Positions 1-10,677 of a DNA stretch of 64,000 bases are shown piece after piece. The notes under the pieces were generated by a model. The model was not told the DNA's origin, searched no databases, and worked only from the letters and a program-made list of their open reading frames with translations. A program made the translations under genes and the position numbers. Position 1 is the first letter of the stretch. Each line of letters begins with the position of its first letter. The stretch lies in the NCBI RefSeq assembly GCF_905404315.1, contig NC_066277.1, positions 14,965,501 to 15,029,500 on the forward strand. Reading direction: 5' to 3'. This stretch comes from Leptidea sinapis. Its lineage: Eukaryota > Arthropoda > Insecta > Lepidoptera > Pieridae.

Positions 1-595
1 TCAAACTAACGAAGAAGAACAGATAGCATACTCGCACCTTAAGATGGGACGCTAGCTGTGTTATTCCATACAAACGTATTCCCCTTTTTTCTCCCTGGAT
101 AATGCTTCTAGAGAGGAGATTTTTTGTGACAAAATCTAGATATGCTTAAGCTATGTCTGTACGTTTTGTTGTTTTCAATCAACTAACGACATAAGAAAAT
201 ATGACTCTTCAAACATCGTAGAAATGCCATTTGTTTACCGCCCTGTTCAGACGAATACGTAACAATTTTGAAAGGTTTTTAAAGAAAAAGGAAAACGTAG
301 GGATATAGACTCGTTCTTCCTGAAAATATTGTATGAAAAAAAAATTTAAACAGGAGAATAGGAAACCTCTATTTAGTCAAAATTTTGTAGGTAAAATCGG
401 TCTGAGCTGCATTTGTCCGTATCGCACTCTTCGTGGGAAGGCCATGAGGGGCGTTGGTTGGCCTGTCCTGAGTATAACTTATGAGTTGTGCACATCAGAT
501 TTAGTGTATCGCCTAGATACTATGGGTTTGCTTGTCGATTTAGTACAATTTATTTACGGATACTTTTCGTGAATGCGAGATGTTTTGTATGTAGT
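1..595. other. Unassigned AT-rich flank
   Basis: No homology or repeat was recognised. A 79-codon open frame at 333-572 has no recognisable motif and is not supported as a gene. Confidence 0.4.
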
Positions 596-1968
596 GTAGG
601 CATAAAAAGGCATAAAAGGCATTTATTTTATCAAAATTAATTCCTTTAGAATTCTTTTTGATGTCATTTCTTATACTACTACCGCTTCGGAAACAAATGG
701 CGCTCTGAGAGAGAAGAAGCGGCGCAAGAAACTCTCCCAGAATTCCTTTTTTTTTGCGCTCTTTTCAATAAAAATATACAATATTGTACAGTCATTTCTA
801 TCGCTATAAAATAATCACAATCTAGTCCCAGGCTGTCCAATCATTTAGATATTTACGACAGAGCCATTTTTTCATAAAACATTTAAATTTATTTATAGAT
901 AATGCCTGAACAGTAGCTGGGACTTTATTGTAGAAGTGTATACATTTACCCTTAAAGCTATTATGTATCGAAGCCTACTAGAATTAGTTACAAGCAATCC
1001 CTTATTGCTAGTGTTATAATAATGAAAATCACTATTAAGAGCAAAAAGGTGACGATTTTTGTGAACATACATTAAATTTTCATAAATGCACTGACAATGA
1101 ACAGTCACAATATTTATTTCTTTAAAGTTTTCTTTGAGAAACTGTCTATAACCAAGCTGATATAAAGCACGAACAGCTCTCTTTTGCAGTGCAAACACTA
1201 TATCAATGTCAGCAGCATGACCCCATAGTTATATACCGTACGTCATGATGCTGTGAAAATAACTAAAGTACACTAAGCTAGCGGTCGTAACATTCGTTTA
1301 CCCTCTAATCTTTCTAACTGCATATGCCGCAGAGCTGAGTCTATCTGCTAGATGGGCAATATGTGGACCCCACTGAAGCTTTTTATCTAACGTGATACCC
1401 AAGAAGACCACAGTGTCCACAAGTTCCAATCTCTGGTCATTTATAAGTACGTTGGTTTGTACCTCCGCTGTATTTGGTGTAATGAACCGTAAACACATTG
1501 TTTTTTTACTGTTTAAGTGCAGATTATTCGTCTCAAACCAGCGCACTATCATTGAGAGTGCATTGTTTACCTCGTCATCAATATCCGCACGTCGCTTCAC
1601 TTTAAAAATAAGTGAAGTATCATCAGCAAACAATACAATCTCATGGCTATCATCTACCACAGACGGTAGATCGTTAATATATATAAGAAACAAGAAAGGA
1701 CCGAGAATAGAACCCTGTAGAACACCTATTCCCACAGGTTTACCCGAAGACCGTTTGCCATTTACATCGACTATCTGAACTCTTTCGCTTAAATATGATT
1801 TTAACAGATTTAGGGCTCTATTTTTCACTCCATAATGTTTTAGTTTTAGGAGTAAAGTTGGACGCAGTCAAATGCTTTGGACAAATCACAAAAAATGCCC
1901 AATGCATCCTGTGACTCTTCCCAGGCGTCAAAGATGTGCTCAATGAGTCTAGTACCCGCATTAATTGT
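596..1968 (-). mobile_element. LINE family 1 (Jockey/CR1-like), 5'-truncated reverse transcriptase and 3' UTR
   Basis: The minus strand encodes the second half of a non-LTR retrotransposon reverse transcriptase, which copies its own RNA into DNA at the insertion site. Reading 5' to 3' on the minus strand: motif A (DLSKAFDCV) near 1865-1890; then a 176-codon frame at 1828-1298 with motif B (LQGSILGP, residues 37-44) and catalytic FADD (67-70), followed by GITLDKKLQWGPHI; then a second frame at 1198-893 with LQKRAVRALY. Frame changes lie between these blocks, so the copy is dead. The 3' UTR carries a run beginning TTTCTTGCGCCGCTTCTTCTC and ends in ATGCCTTTT repeats near 596. The same 3' end recurs at 8135-8690, 22615-23075 and 32926-33388, which defines the family within this window. 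Jockey versus CR1 clade placement is by resemblance only. Confidence 0.88.
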
Positions 1969-2234
1969 ATGACGGATAACTATATGAATTTATACAGAAT
2001 AAATCAATATAAGTTAAGCATCTACAGATAGACAAGCATGTATAAATCAGCGACATGGAGCAGAAGTAATTTCTATTTTTCCCCGTACAGGTAAATTTCT
2101 TAGAATACGACCGTCAATCAATTCGGGCACTGAGATAGTGGCACTTTTTTGATTGCATATTGGGCATATTTTATTTACTTACTACAAATATCGTTAAATA
2201 GCTGTACATATCCATTTCCTGAACCTGGATCCCC
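1969..2234. other. Unassigned spacer
   Basis: Short AT-rich stretch without recognisable motifs. Confidence 0.3.
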
Positions 2235-2296
2235 TCTTAAGGGCCGGCAACGCATCTCTCGACCCCTGGTTTTGCGGATGTCCATGGGCGGAGAGG
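2235..2296 (+). mobile_element. LINE 3' tail fragment
   Basis: About 60 bp containing CTTAAGGGCCGGCAACGC and TCCATGGGCGG. The first phrase also ends the Jockey copies at 5440, 9690 and 27080 in this window. Only the tail survives. Confidence 0.6.
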
Positions 2297-2849
2297 TTTC
2301 AACATGAACGAATCTAATATATACAATAAAAGGATCCTTAGGTACGACTGGATTGAGATGGCTTCACATGGTTTTTAAAAAGCGGCCATATTTCAACAAC
2401 CAAATCTTACATAAGGTGTGACTCTGACCGCAAATAAATAAAATTAAACAGAGTAACATATTCTACGAATTCTTCTTAAGTGAGTCTAACGCGCACTTGA
2501 CGGAATTTTGTAATTTACGAAGATCTACTTACTGTACCAACAGCAGACATGAATAGGCAAGCATTTTTCCTTCCAAATTTATCCCCAATGAATGCCATTA
2601 AATACGTTCCTGGCACACATGCAATGTACGGAAGGGAAGCCATCCATGAGATCTGTAAAAAGGATTTAAAATTTAATCAAACATACGGATTGCCAGTAGA
2701 ACAGATTAACAGACATACAGTCAAAATTCTAAGAACTACTTTTAATGCTTCAGTATCGTTTGTAGTAAGTAGTTTGAAGTAACACACTGAAAGTACCTCT
2801 TTTTTTAAATAAATATTCAATTTGATTTGTATCATTTTAGGGTAAATTT
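2297..2849. other. Unassigned; 77-codon frame of unknown status
   Basis: An open frame at 2549-2782 (+) begins MNRQAFFLPNLSPMNAIKY and has mixed composition, but no domain is recognised and no splice context or polyA signal stands out. It could be a remnant of a transposon ORF. Confidence 0.2.
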
Positions 2850-3001
2850 ATTGAAATAGGCGTCACTTTGCGGAAATCCATAATTAATCAAATGATTTGA
2901 GTTTTCTTTAGTGTTAATTAATTAATAAAATTGAATTAACACTAAAGAAAACTCAAATCATTTGAATAATTATGGATTTTCAAAGTAACGCCTATTTCAA
3001 T
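2850..3001. repeat. Long hairpin made of two inverted PLE tail copies
   Basis: Arms 2850-2919 and 2934-3001 are near-perfect inverse complements around a ~14 nt loop; one arm has two or three extra bases. The right-arm sequence (ACTAAAGAAAACTCAAATC followed by TTTGAATAATTATGGAT) recurs at 50143-50190 as the end of the PLE 3' region, so the hairpin consists of two PLE termini head to head. Confidence 0.85.
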
Positions 3002-3633
3002 CATGTTTTTTAAATCAGCAGGTATAGCCGAACAGGCGAAATTTTACATCAAGTTGACCAAGCTTCAGCGTCTGGCAGACCAAAACTTTTGGTTCAATCC
3101 ACAGTATAAACATCTAAATGTCATCCCTGATCATCCGATCTAACACACATTCTCGCGCAAGCACTATAGCCGTAAATAAATATAAAAAAGAGTGTGTGTA
3201 GGTACTTATGTACACACAACATGCGTTAGAAGTTATACTTCTTTGGCGTATGAAAAAATAAATCAATTTTTAACGAATGGTTAAGATCAAAGATAGTATA
3301 AACACTCAGCATTCAAGGCAGCAATTAATTATTTTTTTATCTATACATAAAATTTGTTAATATACCAGAAATAAAACAAAATGAAAAAAAAAATATTTTT
3401 TAGATATTAATGTAATAATTTTTAATTAACGATGTAAATAAATTATACATACCGACAATTAACCTCAAATATATAAATGCACTCAAAACAGTTTATTCAA
3501 ATCAGTTTTATCACTAATATTCAATATATATAGATATACTAATAAATTATCAATAAATACTATCACCGTCGTATATGAAATTAAATAAAAACACCAAAAT
3601 AATATTTATTTATGCACACTGTTTAATTGTACT
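3002..3633. other. Unassigned AT-rich spacer
   Basis: Very AT-rich DNA with no recognised coding potential. Confidence 0.3.
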
Positions 3634-3693
3634 GTTACGAAACACGTGTTCTAAATATAAAATACTTTATATTTAGAACACGTGTTTCATAAC
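3634..3693. repeat. 28 bp palindrome containing CACGTG in each arm
   Basis: Arms 3634-3661 and 3666-3693 pair with one mismatch around a 4 nt loop (ATAC). Each arm contains AACACGTGTT, which is itself a palindrome centred on an E-box-like CACGTG. Confidence 0.85.
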
Positions 3694-3859
3694 GACACAT
3701 ACGACACTACAACATAGTTATCGATTTTCATGCCACCTAGAACTAATTTCACGATGTAGAATACAGGTGTCGGTGTGCGCGCGCATCGTAAAAATTCACT
3801 CTCATCATTTTTCTCCATCGCGCCAAAAGGTGTATAGCTTCACCAAAATGGTTAAACGA

Positions 3860-4436
3860 AGAATGCCGATATTGGTTTTCAGTTAGAGACAATCTCAAGC
3901 TTCACTTGAGAGTGTGATATTTCGAATTGACATTCAAATTACATAATATCGAGTTTGACATTTTAGACAATAAAGCGCGGGAATTAGCCAATAGACTAGT
4001 ACAAGAAAAATATCAAATACAGTCTAGGAAATTGGCACAGCTATTTCGGGATAATCAAAATAATAACTCCTATCACGATGACGCACCAAACACGGTCCAC
4101 CTATACGCGCGTCAAAAATCTTTCAAAAGCACAACTTTCTTCCCCCGAAATTTCATTAGTACACAATATCAGACCGGGTCTTAACCAAAAAACCCTTGAT
4201 ACTTTGGCAGTAGATTCAGAAGTGGCGTGTGTTAGAAGTCATCAAGATATGGCCGTTAGATATCAAAATTCGACTCTTTTGAAAAAACCATCGTGTACCA
4301 ATGCGTGCGTAATTGTACTTAAAATACTTCAGATAAACATGTTTTTCGTTGATTACAAAATAAATTAGATCAAGAAAATTTAGTCATTTCAAAGGCCGAT
4401 AAAGGTAATTGCATTGTTATTCTAAATATAACAGAC
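3860..4436 (+). mobile_element. Penelope-like element, N-terminal ORF part
   Basis: Penelope-like elements are retroelements with a reverse transcriptase fused to a GIY-YIG endonuclease. This block gives their N-terminal region in shifting frames: LHLRV, HNIEFDILDNKARELANRL (from 3927), RVKNLSKAQLSSPE followed by LVHNIRPGL (from 4100), and finally LVISKADKGNCIVILN (about 4380-4425), the conserved KADKG segment. The ORF breaks off at 4436 inside the sequence that normally continues to DYE; that continuation is found at 5917. Several frameshifts and stops show the copy is dead. Confidence 0.8.
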
Positions 4437-5913
4437 GTGTGGCACTCGGGGACTGCCGCGGTAAAGCTATTGCATAGCATTTCTTATCAACTTGTACAAT
4501 TATAATTATTTATTTATTCTTTTTTGATAATAATTCACGTTTTTTCTTTGATACTAATTCAAGTTACACTCTTTGATCGTGGTGACTGATAAGTAAACAT
4601 TTTGTTTTTCTTTTATTGAATAAATGAGAAGTTACTTAATATTGTTTAAAATATTTTTATTATCATACAATTCATGTAGGTTATTCAGGAACTTTTATAA
4701 TTGAAACTATATGTTTATGGTAACTGTAATAAGAAACATAAGTTTGAGACTTGATATCCTCTAAATGTCTAGAAAATACCGCGTCAATGGTGGTCCCATA
4801 TTTTGTTGTGGTTTCTTGTAGCAGTTAGTTATTATTAATTACTTTAATAAACAATCTACCTATATAGGTCTTTCGTATTTATGAATCAGTTACTGGGTGA
4901 TCTGGTCACTAGGCTTGGCGAGAGGTCCTAGGTCTATGTGTTGAATTTAAATAGCCATCTATCAGTGAATTTTACTTCACACTTAAACAGGCTTAGGACT
5001 GTCTACAGTGTCTTCTCTCAAAATAGTCTCATTTAGCAGCAAAATGTCGTCGTTCCGCTTAATTATAAATAAAAGATTTTTCTACAGTTATTTGCATATT
5101 TTGAAGTTTTTGTACACTGTGATCACTAATTACTTACACTAATAAACTAGAAATAAGAATTAAATTTAATAACCAAAATGTAGTTCGTGGACCTACGTCA
5201 TTTTATAAAAGCTGAAAGTTTGTCAGCGCATGCTCCCAAAACAGCTAAGAACGATGGTCCATTATGGAGTTTGGGTTGCAGTGGCATTGTCAGGTAAACG
5301 GTACCTACTAATGGTGTGTAAAATACCGATCTAACTACATCAAAGAAAAAATTCAGTCAAAATTCGGTATTACCTTCAGAATATTATTAAAAATCAAGTT
5401 ATTCATTGTCAGACACTTACCATCGTGGGAACCCCTTGCCAGACATCCTTAATGGTCCACGAAGCTGTGGAATGAGCTTCCTTGTGCGGTGTTTCCGGGA
5501 CGATACGACATGGGTACCTTCAAGAAAAGCGCGTACACCTTCCTTAAAGGCCGGCAACGCTCTTGTGAATCCTCTGGTGTTGCAGGAGAGTGTGGGCGGC
5601 GGTGATCACTTAACACCAGGTGACCCGTACGCTCGTTTGTCCTCCTATCCCATAAAAAAAAAAAAATGGTCACAAAATTATAATTTTACTCTATCTAATT
5701 TGAATTTAAAAGATAAATAGTGTCACTTTCATAATCTATTTCGTATGTCCAAATCGAACGTTGAATCTATCGAGTGTAATACAACATCACAGTTTCCGAT
5801 AGATGGCGCTGATCACGGAACACTGGGGGTGTTAGGTTTTATTTTCGTTACGGAATTTCTTGATTCGGTCGCCGCGCTCAAAGCCCGCGATAAGAGCTAT
5901 GCAATAGCTTAAA
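4437..5913. mobile_element. ~1.48 kb insertion splitting the PLE, with short inverted ends
   Basis: This segment separates the two halves of the PLE ORF at the ILN..D/Y junction. Near its ends lie complementary 14-mers, AAGCTATTGCATAG (4464-4477) and CTATGCAATAGCTT (5897-5910), plus GC-rich flanks (GGCACTCGGGGACTGCCGCG on the left). No transposase frame is visible, so it looks like a non-autonomous DNA element. It carries a LINE tail at 5440-5660. No clean target-site duplication could be assigned. Confidence 0.6.
5440..5662 (+). mobile_element. Jockey family 3 LINE, 3' end fragment
   Basis: Encodes the tail of the family 3 ORF (LWNELPCAVFPGR equivalent, here with indels) followed by the 3' sequence AAAGGCCGGCAACGCTC, GTGGGCGGCGGTGATCACTT and a poly-A run at 5653. 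Same end as 9700-9818 and 27080-27185. It sits inside the insertion that splits the PLE. Confidence 0.8.
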
Positions 5914-6883
5914 AACGATTATGAACAGAAAGTAAACGATATAATACAAACCGACGATTTCGAACGTCTAAACTCAGACCCCACTAAAAATTTTACTTTT
6001 TTAATTGTTATAATTTTCTAGACAAGCACCGAACGTCAAAATGATCTTTTCATTAATAAAAATAATAAGATCCACCCTAAAATAATGTTTAAAATGGAAT
6101 TCGAATCAAACCAATCTCTTAAATTTTGGATTTAACATTAACAAGAGTAAATAATTAATTAGAATTCCAAATCTATAGAAAGTCGTCATATACAGATATT
6201 GCTATTCCCGCCTCATCTTACCACCCCGTACAACATAAACTAGCAGCCCTCCGCTGCTGTGTTCACAGATTAATGTCAGTCCCACTGTCCCGTGACAACT
6301 TCGCGAAAGAACTTAATACAATATATCAAATCGCGGTTACCAACGGCTATAAAACAGTTATTGAATAAATTAATTATAAATAATCAAAAACATTTAATTA
6401 ATTCAGAACTTTATCCCGTCCCACCACAATGAAATACCAAATATGTGGGTAGTTTGACATATATTGGTCCAATATCAGATAAAAATATAGCTAATTTATT
6501 TAGGAAAAACAATATTAATGTGTCCTTTCGAACGAATCACAATATCAATTGAATATTATGTAATGGCAAAGATCGGTTAAATAATTCCGAAAAATCCGGC
6601 GTTTATAAACTAAGTTGTTACACTTGTAACGGGGTATATAAAGGTCAAACAGGTCGAAATTTCGAAATCAGATTAAAGGAACATATTGCCGCATTTAGGA
6701 ATAATCATCCCGAAAAATCACACTTCGCGAAACACTTAATTGACAACGGTCACTCACTCGGAAACAATAATAATTTTAATATTTGAACAAATAAATTTGG
6801 TCCCTTCATCATTGTTACGTATGTCTTCCGGGGGTAATAGGTCACAACAGCCGACCAATCACAGTGCGTCATTTCATGGGACG
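5914..6883 (+). mobile_element. Penelope-like element, C-terminal part with GIY-YIG endonuclease remnant
   Basis: Continues the PLE begun at 3860. In order: DYEQKVNDI and ERLNSDPTK (5917-5985); FESNQSLKF then DLTLTRVNN after a frame change (6090-6155); the reverse transcriptase tail SSYHPVQHKLAALRCCVHRL followed by LSRDNF and IAVTNGYK (about 6186-6362); and at 6595-6786 a 63-codon frame with GVYKLSCYTCNGVYKGQTGR, LKEH and SHFAKHL, the GIY-YIG nuclease pattern (Y-x-L-x-C, C..C, YxGQTGR, R..EH). Most of the catalytic palm is missing between 5990 and 6090, and the last ~35 codons present in the copy at 49806 are deleted. The 3' tail (GTCACAACAGCCGACCAATC) ends near 6883. Confidence 0.85.
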
Positions 6884-7435
6884 AGCGTATAAAAAAGCGG
6901 CTTCCGGCTCATTTGATTCACTGAACGCTCTGGCTGCCAAGATCTCAGACGCACTGGAGACAGTCGCAGACGAATCTTGGTACTCCGCCATTGAGCGAGC
7001 CGGTGACGACTGGTCCGGCATGCACCGCCTCTGCCGCCCACTCTCCGGGAGACCCTCCCCGATTAGACCCCTCATGGCCAGTGACGGAACCCAACGTTAC
7101 CGAGCTGAAGATCGATCGGAGATATTTGCGGACTACCTGGAGACGCAGTTTACATCCAACCCGTCCGCAGATGTGCAGCACGTAGAGACCATCGAGCGAC
7201 ATGTGAAGAACTACTTCGAGTCGCCGATAGTACCGACACAAGACCCCGTTGTGCTCTCCCCCGGACAAGTCCAAAGGATGATTCAGCGAACTAGACTGCA
7301 CAAACCCCCCGGCCCTGATCGAGTCACCAACGAAGCTCTGCGTCACCTAATTCCGCGACCAATCGCGACACTGACGCGGCTCTTCAACGGAATCCTCCGT
7401 ACCGGGCACTTTCCATCATCGTGGAAGCTCGGCCG
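6884..7435 (+). mobile_element. Jockey-clade LINE, linker and start of reverse transcriptase
   Basis: An open frame spanning 6864-7538 encodes, from about residue 7, the region between endonuclease and palm of a Jockey-type LINE ORF2: YKKAASGSFDSLNALAAKIS, IFADYLETQF, and then the start of the RT with LHKPPGPDRVTNEALRHL (about residues 144-161) and FNGILRTGHFPSSWK. It breaks off after WK, before the catalytic motifs, so no polymerase activity is possible. It abuts the PLE tail directly, and the first residues of the open frame are read from PLE sequence. It is more GC-rich than its surroundings and has few lesions, which suggests a relatively young fragment. Confidence 0.8.
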
Positions 7436-7865
7436 AGACATCCACGCGACGAACAGTTTGGTTTCCATGCTGAACACTCCACCACTGCTTAACGTAATCG
7501 CTAGGTCTGGATATCTGCGTATCCATAAGGAAATATAAGGCTGGCTGCACCATCTCAAGGTGGTGGTGGACGGCGTTTAAATTGGATTGGATTCCCCTGA
7601 TGATGCAAAAGTCCACATTAATGTGGAACGTGGAACGGGGTGTCGTGGTGTTGCTTCCTCGTTTGTCCTCGGACATGCGTGGTTCTGTGCTCTCCCCAGA
7701 ATACGACGGGCAGCCCGAGCGAGAATACTCGTAGAGCCGGTACCCTCCTGGGCTATTGAAGGAGATGCACAAAACGTCCATCTTCAGACCCGGGAAGAGT
7801 GCGTGCAGCAATTGGCCGAAAAATCGACACAGAGGTGTTGTCCTTCACCGGAATTGATTACATGA
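7436..7865. other. GC-rich sequence of unknown origin next to the LINE
   Basis: Contains a short inverted pair (CCACATTAATGTGG at 7612-7625) and moderate GC, but no recognisable protein. It may be the LINE's own 3' part after an internal deletion. Confidence 0.3.
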
Positions 7866-8218
7866 GCGACCCTCTTCCTAGCGATGGTGGTTTGCAATGA
7901 ATATTCTTCTACAAAAACCTTTAATTCTTCATTATCCGTTTTTGTGTCAGGCCGTCTACAGGACTTATCCTGAAGATTGAAATTTTTAGAACAAAAACGT
8001 TGGAACTAACAAAGTATCGTGTTTTCAAAGACACAGTCAAAGTCAAGTTTTTCAGATTCCATTGTGTAGTATGTGCAACTAACGGAACTAAAGGAAAAAA
8101 CTAACTAGGAAAAACACAACCAACCAATTGTACCTAAAGTTTCTTGCGCTGCTTCCTCACTCTCAGAGCACCGTATGTTTCCGAAGCGGTGGTAGCGTTA
8201 TAAATGACATCAAAGAGA

Positions 8219-8624
8219 TTTTTTTTGTATGATAATAAGGAACGAGGCGAGCAAAACCCTTGAAAAACCCAATAATTCTGAGCGGCACTACAATTGCGCT
8301 CGTTACCTTGAGACATAAAATGTTAAGTCTCATTTACCCAGTAATTTAACTAGCAACGGCGCCCTTTTGACCGAAACACAGTAATGCTTACACATTACTG
8401 CTTTATGTAAGAAATAGGTACCGTTGTAGTATCCAAATGTTTCGAGTTTTCCGTAGTGTTAATTCCGCCAATATTTGTCTTAAAACAATTCGACACGTGT
8501 TTCGCCTATACACGAGGCATCCTCAGGACATGTTGACTCGCCAAACTCTGGCAGGAGAGCCGTTGTAGTACCCATAATCTAGCCGGCATCCTGTGCCAAG
8601 AGAGGCTCTCTTGAGGCCCACTGG
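8219..8624 (-). repeat. Family A repeat, interrupted by a PLE fragment
   Basis: Minus-strand copy of the ~300 bp family A with the usual ACATTACTGC, GGCGCC and TCTAGCCGGCATCCTGTGC blocks. It is split at 8435-8559 by a foreign 125 bp segment, with CCGTTGTAGTATCC (8421-8434) repeated as CCGTTGTAGTACCC (8560-8573). Confidence 0.88.
8435..8559 (-). mobile_element. PLE tail fragment with a hammerhead-ribozyme-like core
   Basis: This insert matches the PLE 3' region at 50045-50140 in reverse orientation. Reading the minus strand, 8526-8492 gives CTGAGGA, stem II GCCT/AGGC, GAAAC, tetraloop ACGT and GTC. Stem I forms from sequence before CTGAGGA and after GTC as 2 bp, a 2x2 internal loop and 4 bp (ACAA with TTGT). 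One unpaired U (or a U-G pair) separates the CUGANGA box from stem II, which departs from the textbook core. Hammerhead motifs in PLEs are established; activity here is inferred only. Confidence 0.65.
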
Positions 8625-8888
8625 TAAAATTCTAAAGGATTTTCAATTTTGAGAAAATAAATGCCCTTTTATGCCTTTTACCAGCTAAATGGATTTATAA
8701 TATTGAATTTGAAACTCTTAAACAAAGAGGAGATATTTCAGATGAATGTGGCCAGCACGACGAAATGCCAATTTAATGAAATAGAAGGATATGTATAGAC
8801 TATGATAAATAAATAAACGACAATTTTTTAAATTATATTGTAAACCTATAATTTCTTAAATTACTATAAGTTGTTTTACGATTACTAA

Positions 8889-9211
8889 CAGCCGTTCCCA
8901 ATAGTCAGTCTATCTCTCACTTGCAATGCTTACTTGAGATAAAAATCGTAACTATCGATTGACTTTTCTGTCCCAATAAACTTATCAACGGTAACTCACC
9001 TAACCTGTACACGCTGTCTGTCAATGGGACGACGTATAGCTTACCAGCGATAGAAGTTTGTATGGAAATTGTAAATCACGCGTCCCAATATTAGGCGATA
9101 AGAATGACTTATCGATTATATTGGGACTGCTTCAGATTATTGCCAGCTAATTACTGTCAGTAGAAGGTAGTAATTTATTTCTATCTGTAGATAGTATATT
9201 GGGAACGGCCG
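8889..9211. mobile_element. MITE with 3 bp TAA target duplication (PIF/Harbinger-like)
   Basis: Terminal inverted repeats: left CAGCCGTTCCCAATA, right (inverted) CGGCCGTTCCCAATATACTA. TAA flanks both sides (8886-8888 and 9212-9214). 323 bp, no ORF, with internal TATCGATT-type sequences. A TWA duplication is typical of PIF/Harbinger. Confidence 0.75.
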
Positions 9212-9464
9212 TAAATTATGGCAAGTATTTTAATCTAAGTTATCAGATGACATCATTTGAAATAATTAATGTTTGAAACTGTTGAATGTTAATGCATTAA
9301 AACAGATAAGTGTTTTATATTTTGTGGAAAGGAAATTATATTTTTGGTGAATTGACAGTGACCTCGTACGTTGTTGTGAAGAAGATTACATTTTAAAGTA
9401 TTCACTGCAAATGCGAAATAATTACGATTAGATGGAAACACTATGTACTTAATTGATAAGTAAC
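9212..9464. other. Unassigned spacer
   Basis: AT-rich, nothing recognised. Confidence 0.3.
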
Positions 9465-9818
9465 ATTGAGTGTTCCGAAGAGCTGTTTAACCTGATTCCT
9501 GCCGCCGAATTCCACCTTCGCACGACACGCCACAAGTTAGGATATCAATCCCACCACCTGGATGTGTGGCGGCCCTCCAAAGTGCGGTTTACAAGGAGCT
9601 TTCTTCCACGTACTACAAAGCTGTGGAATGAACTTCCTTGTGCGGTGTTTCCGGGACGATTCGACATGGGTACCTTCAAAAAAAGCGCGTACACCTTCCT
9701 TAAAGGCCGGCAACGCTCCTGTGATATCCTGGTGTTACAAGAGATTGTGGGCGGCGGTGATCACTTAACAACAGGTGGACCCGTACGCTCGTTTGTCCTC
9801 CTATTCCATAAAAAAAAA
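9465..9818 (+). mobile_element. Jockey family 3 LINE, C-terminal fragment
   Basis: Frame at 9453-9941 carries the family 3 ORF2 C-terminus: ECSEELFNLIPAAEFHLRTT, KLGYQSHHLDVW, FLPRTTKLWNELPCAVFPGR and FKKSAYTFLKGRQRS. It then runs into the 3' end GTGGGCGGCGGTGATCACTT and a short poly-A at 9811. This stretch is uninterrupted and is the best-preserved copy of this end in the window. The frame past 9818 is read-through into flanking DNA. Confidence 0.88.
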
Positions 9819-10011
9819 CATCAATTACATTACTTCCATGTAAGCGTTAAGCATTTAATGATTAATAAGTATCTTAAAACATCGAATAAATTTGTTTGTA
9901 ACCATGAGCTACAAATTGATTTTTGGCAATTGGCAGTTTAACTTTATTTTACTGACATTAATTATACATACTTTTCATTTTAACCTGACTATGGCGAAGG
10001 AAAATTAAGCT

Positions 10012-10241
10012 ACCAGAGGGAAGCTCCTTTGCACAGGATGCCGGCTAGATTATAGGTACCAAAATTAGTAATGTGTAAGCATTATTGTGTTTCTCCGTAG
10101 CTAGTGACATTACTGGGCAAATGAGACTTGAAATCTTATGTCACAAGGTGACGAGCGCAGTTGTAGTGCCGCTCAGAATTTTTGGGGGTTTTCAAGAATC
10201 CTGGCACTGCACGTCTCGCCCCTTACTGTCATAAAGAAAAA
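10012..10241 (+). repeat. Family A repeat, + copy with internal deletion
   Basis: Starts ACCAGAGGGAAGCTCC, includes GCACAGGATGCCGGCTAGAT and TGCCGCTCAGAATTTTTGGG, and ends CATAAAGAAAA. The TTTCTGCCGTGAAGC block is deleted. Confidence 0.85.
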
Positions 10242-10677
10242 TTGTGTGTCACCACGATCTACAAATTAATTTTTGGCAGTTGGCATATTTACATTATTTT
10301 ACTGAAATTAATAAAATATACTTTTCATTTCTCATACTCGGAAAGTATTTTTGTTTTGATCTGATTATTGGGTAGAAAATGCTGCTTCCCTCCACAGAGA
10401 GGGAATAACTCATACAAATTACTTCCCACCTAAGGGCCGGAATGAACTTTAAAAATAGAACTCTTGCAGCTATGAACAGTTTTATGTATAAAACAGCCAG
10501 TGTGAACTTAGCGCAAACTTCTTTGAGCGAAATAAGCCGAAACAATTACGCGGTGAGTTCCACATTTAAAATTTAAAAAGTCGACATAAATTGGCGGGAT
10601 ACTGATCGGTTATGTATCTGTGACGGAATTTAATAAATAGGTAATAATCTTTTATGCTAAGTTTTGAATATTAAAAA
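10242..10677. other. Unassigned spacer
   Basis: AT-rich with one short LINE-like phrase (CTAAGGGCCGGAA near 10431). The 10260-10340 part partly repeats 9905-9985 (TTTTTGGCA, TTACTTTTCATTT), a small local duplication. Confidence 0.35.

Larger units (their letters stand above)
8135..8690 (+). mobile_element. LINE family 1 3' UTR fragment, interrupted
   Basis: 8135-8218 (TTTCTTGCGCTGCTTCCTCA, then TTCCGAAGCGGTGGTAGC) and 8625-8690 (TTCTAAAGGATT, AATAAATGCC) are consecutive pieces of the family 1 3' end as seen intact at 22950-23075. A family A copy lies between them, so it inserted into this LINE. Confidence 0.85.

Noticed and set aside
333..572. 79-codon open frame
   Set aside because: No motif, no splice or polyA context; chance frame in AT-rich DNA.
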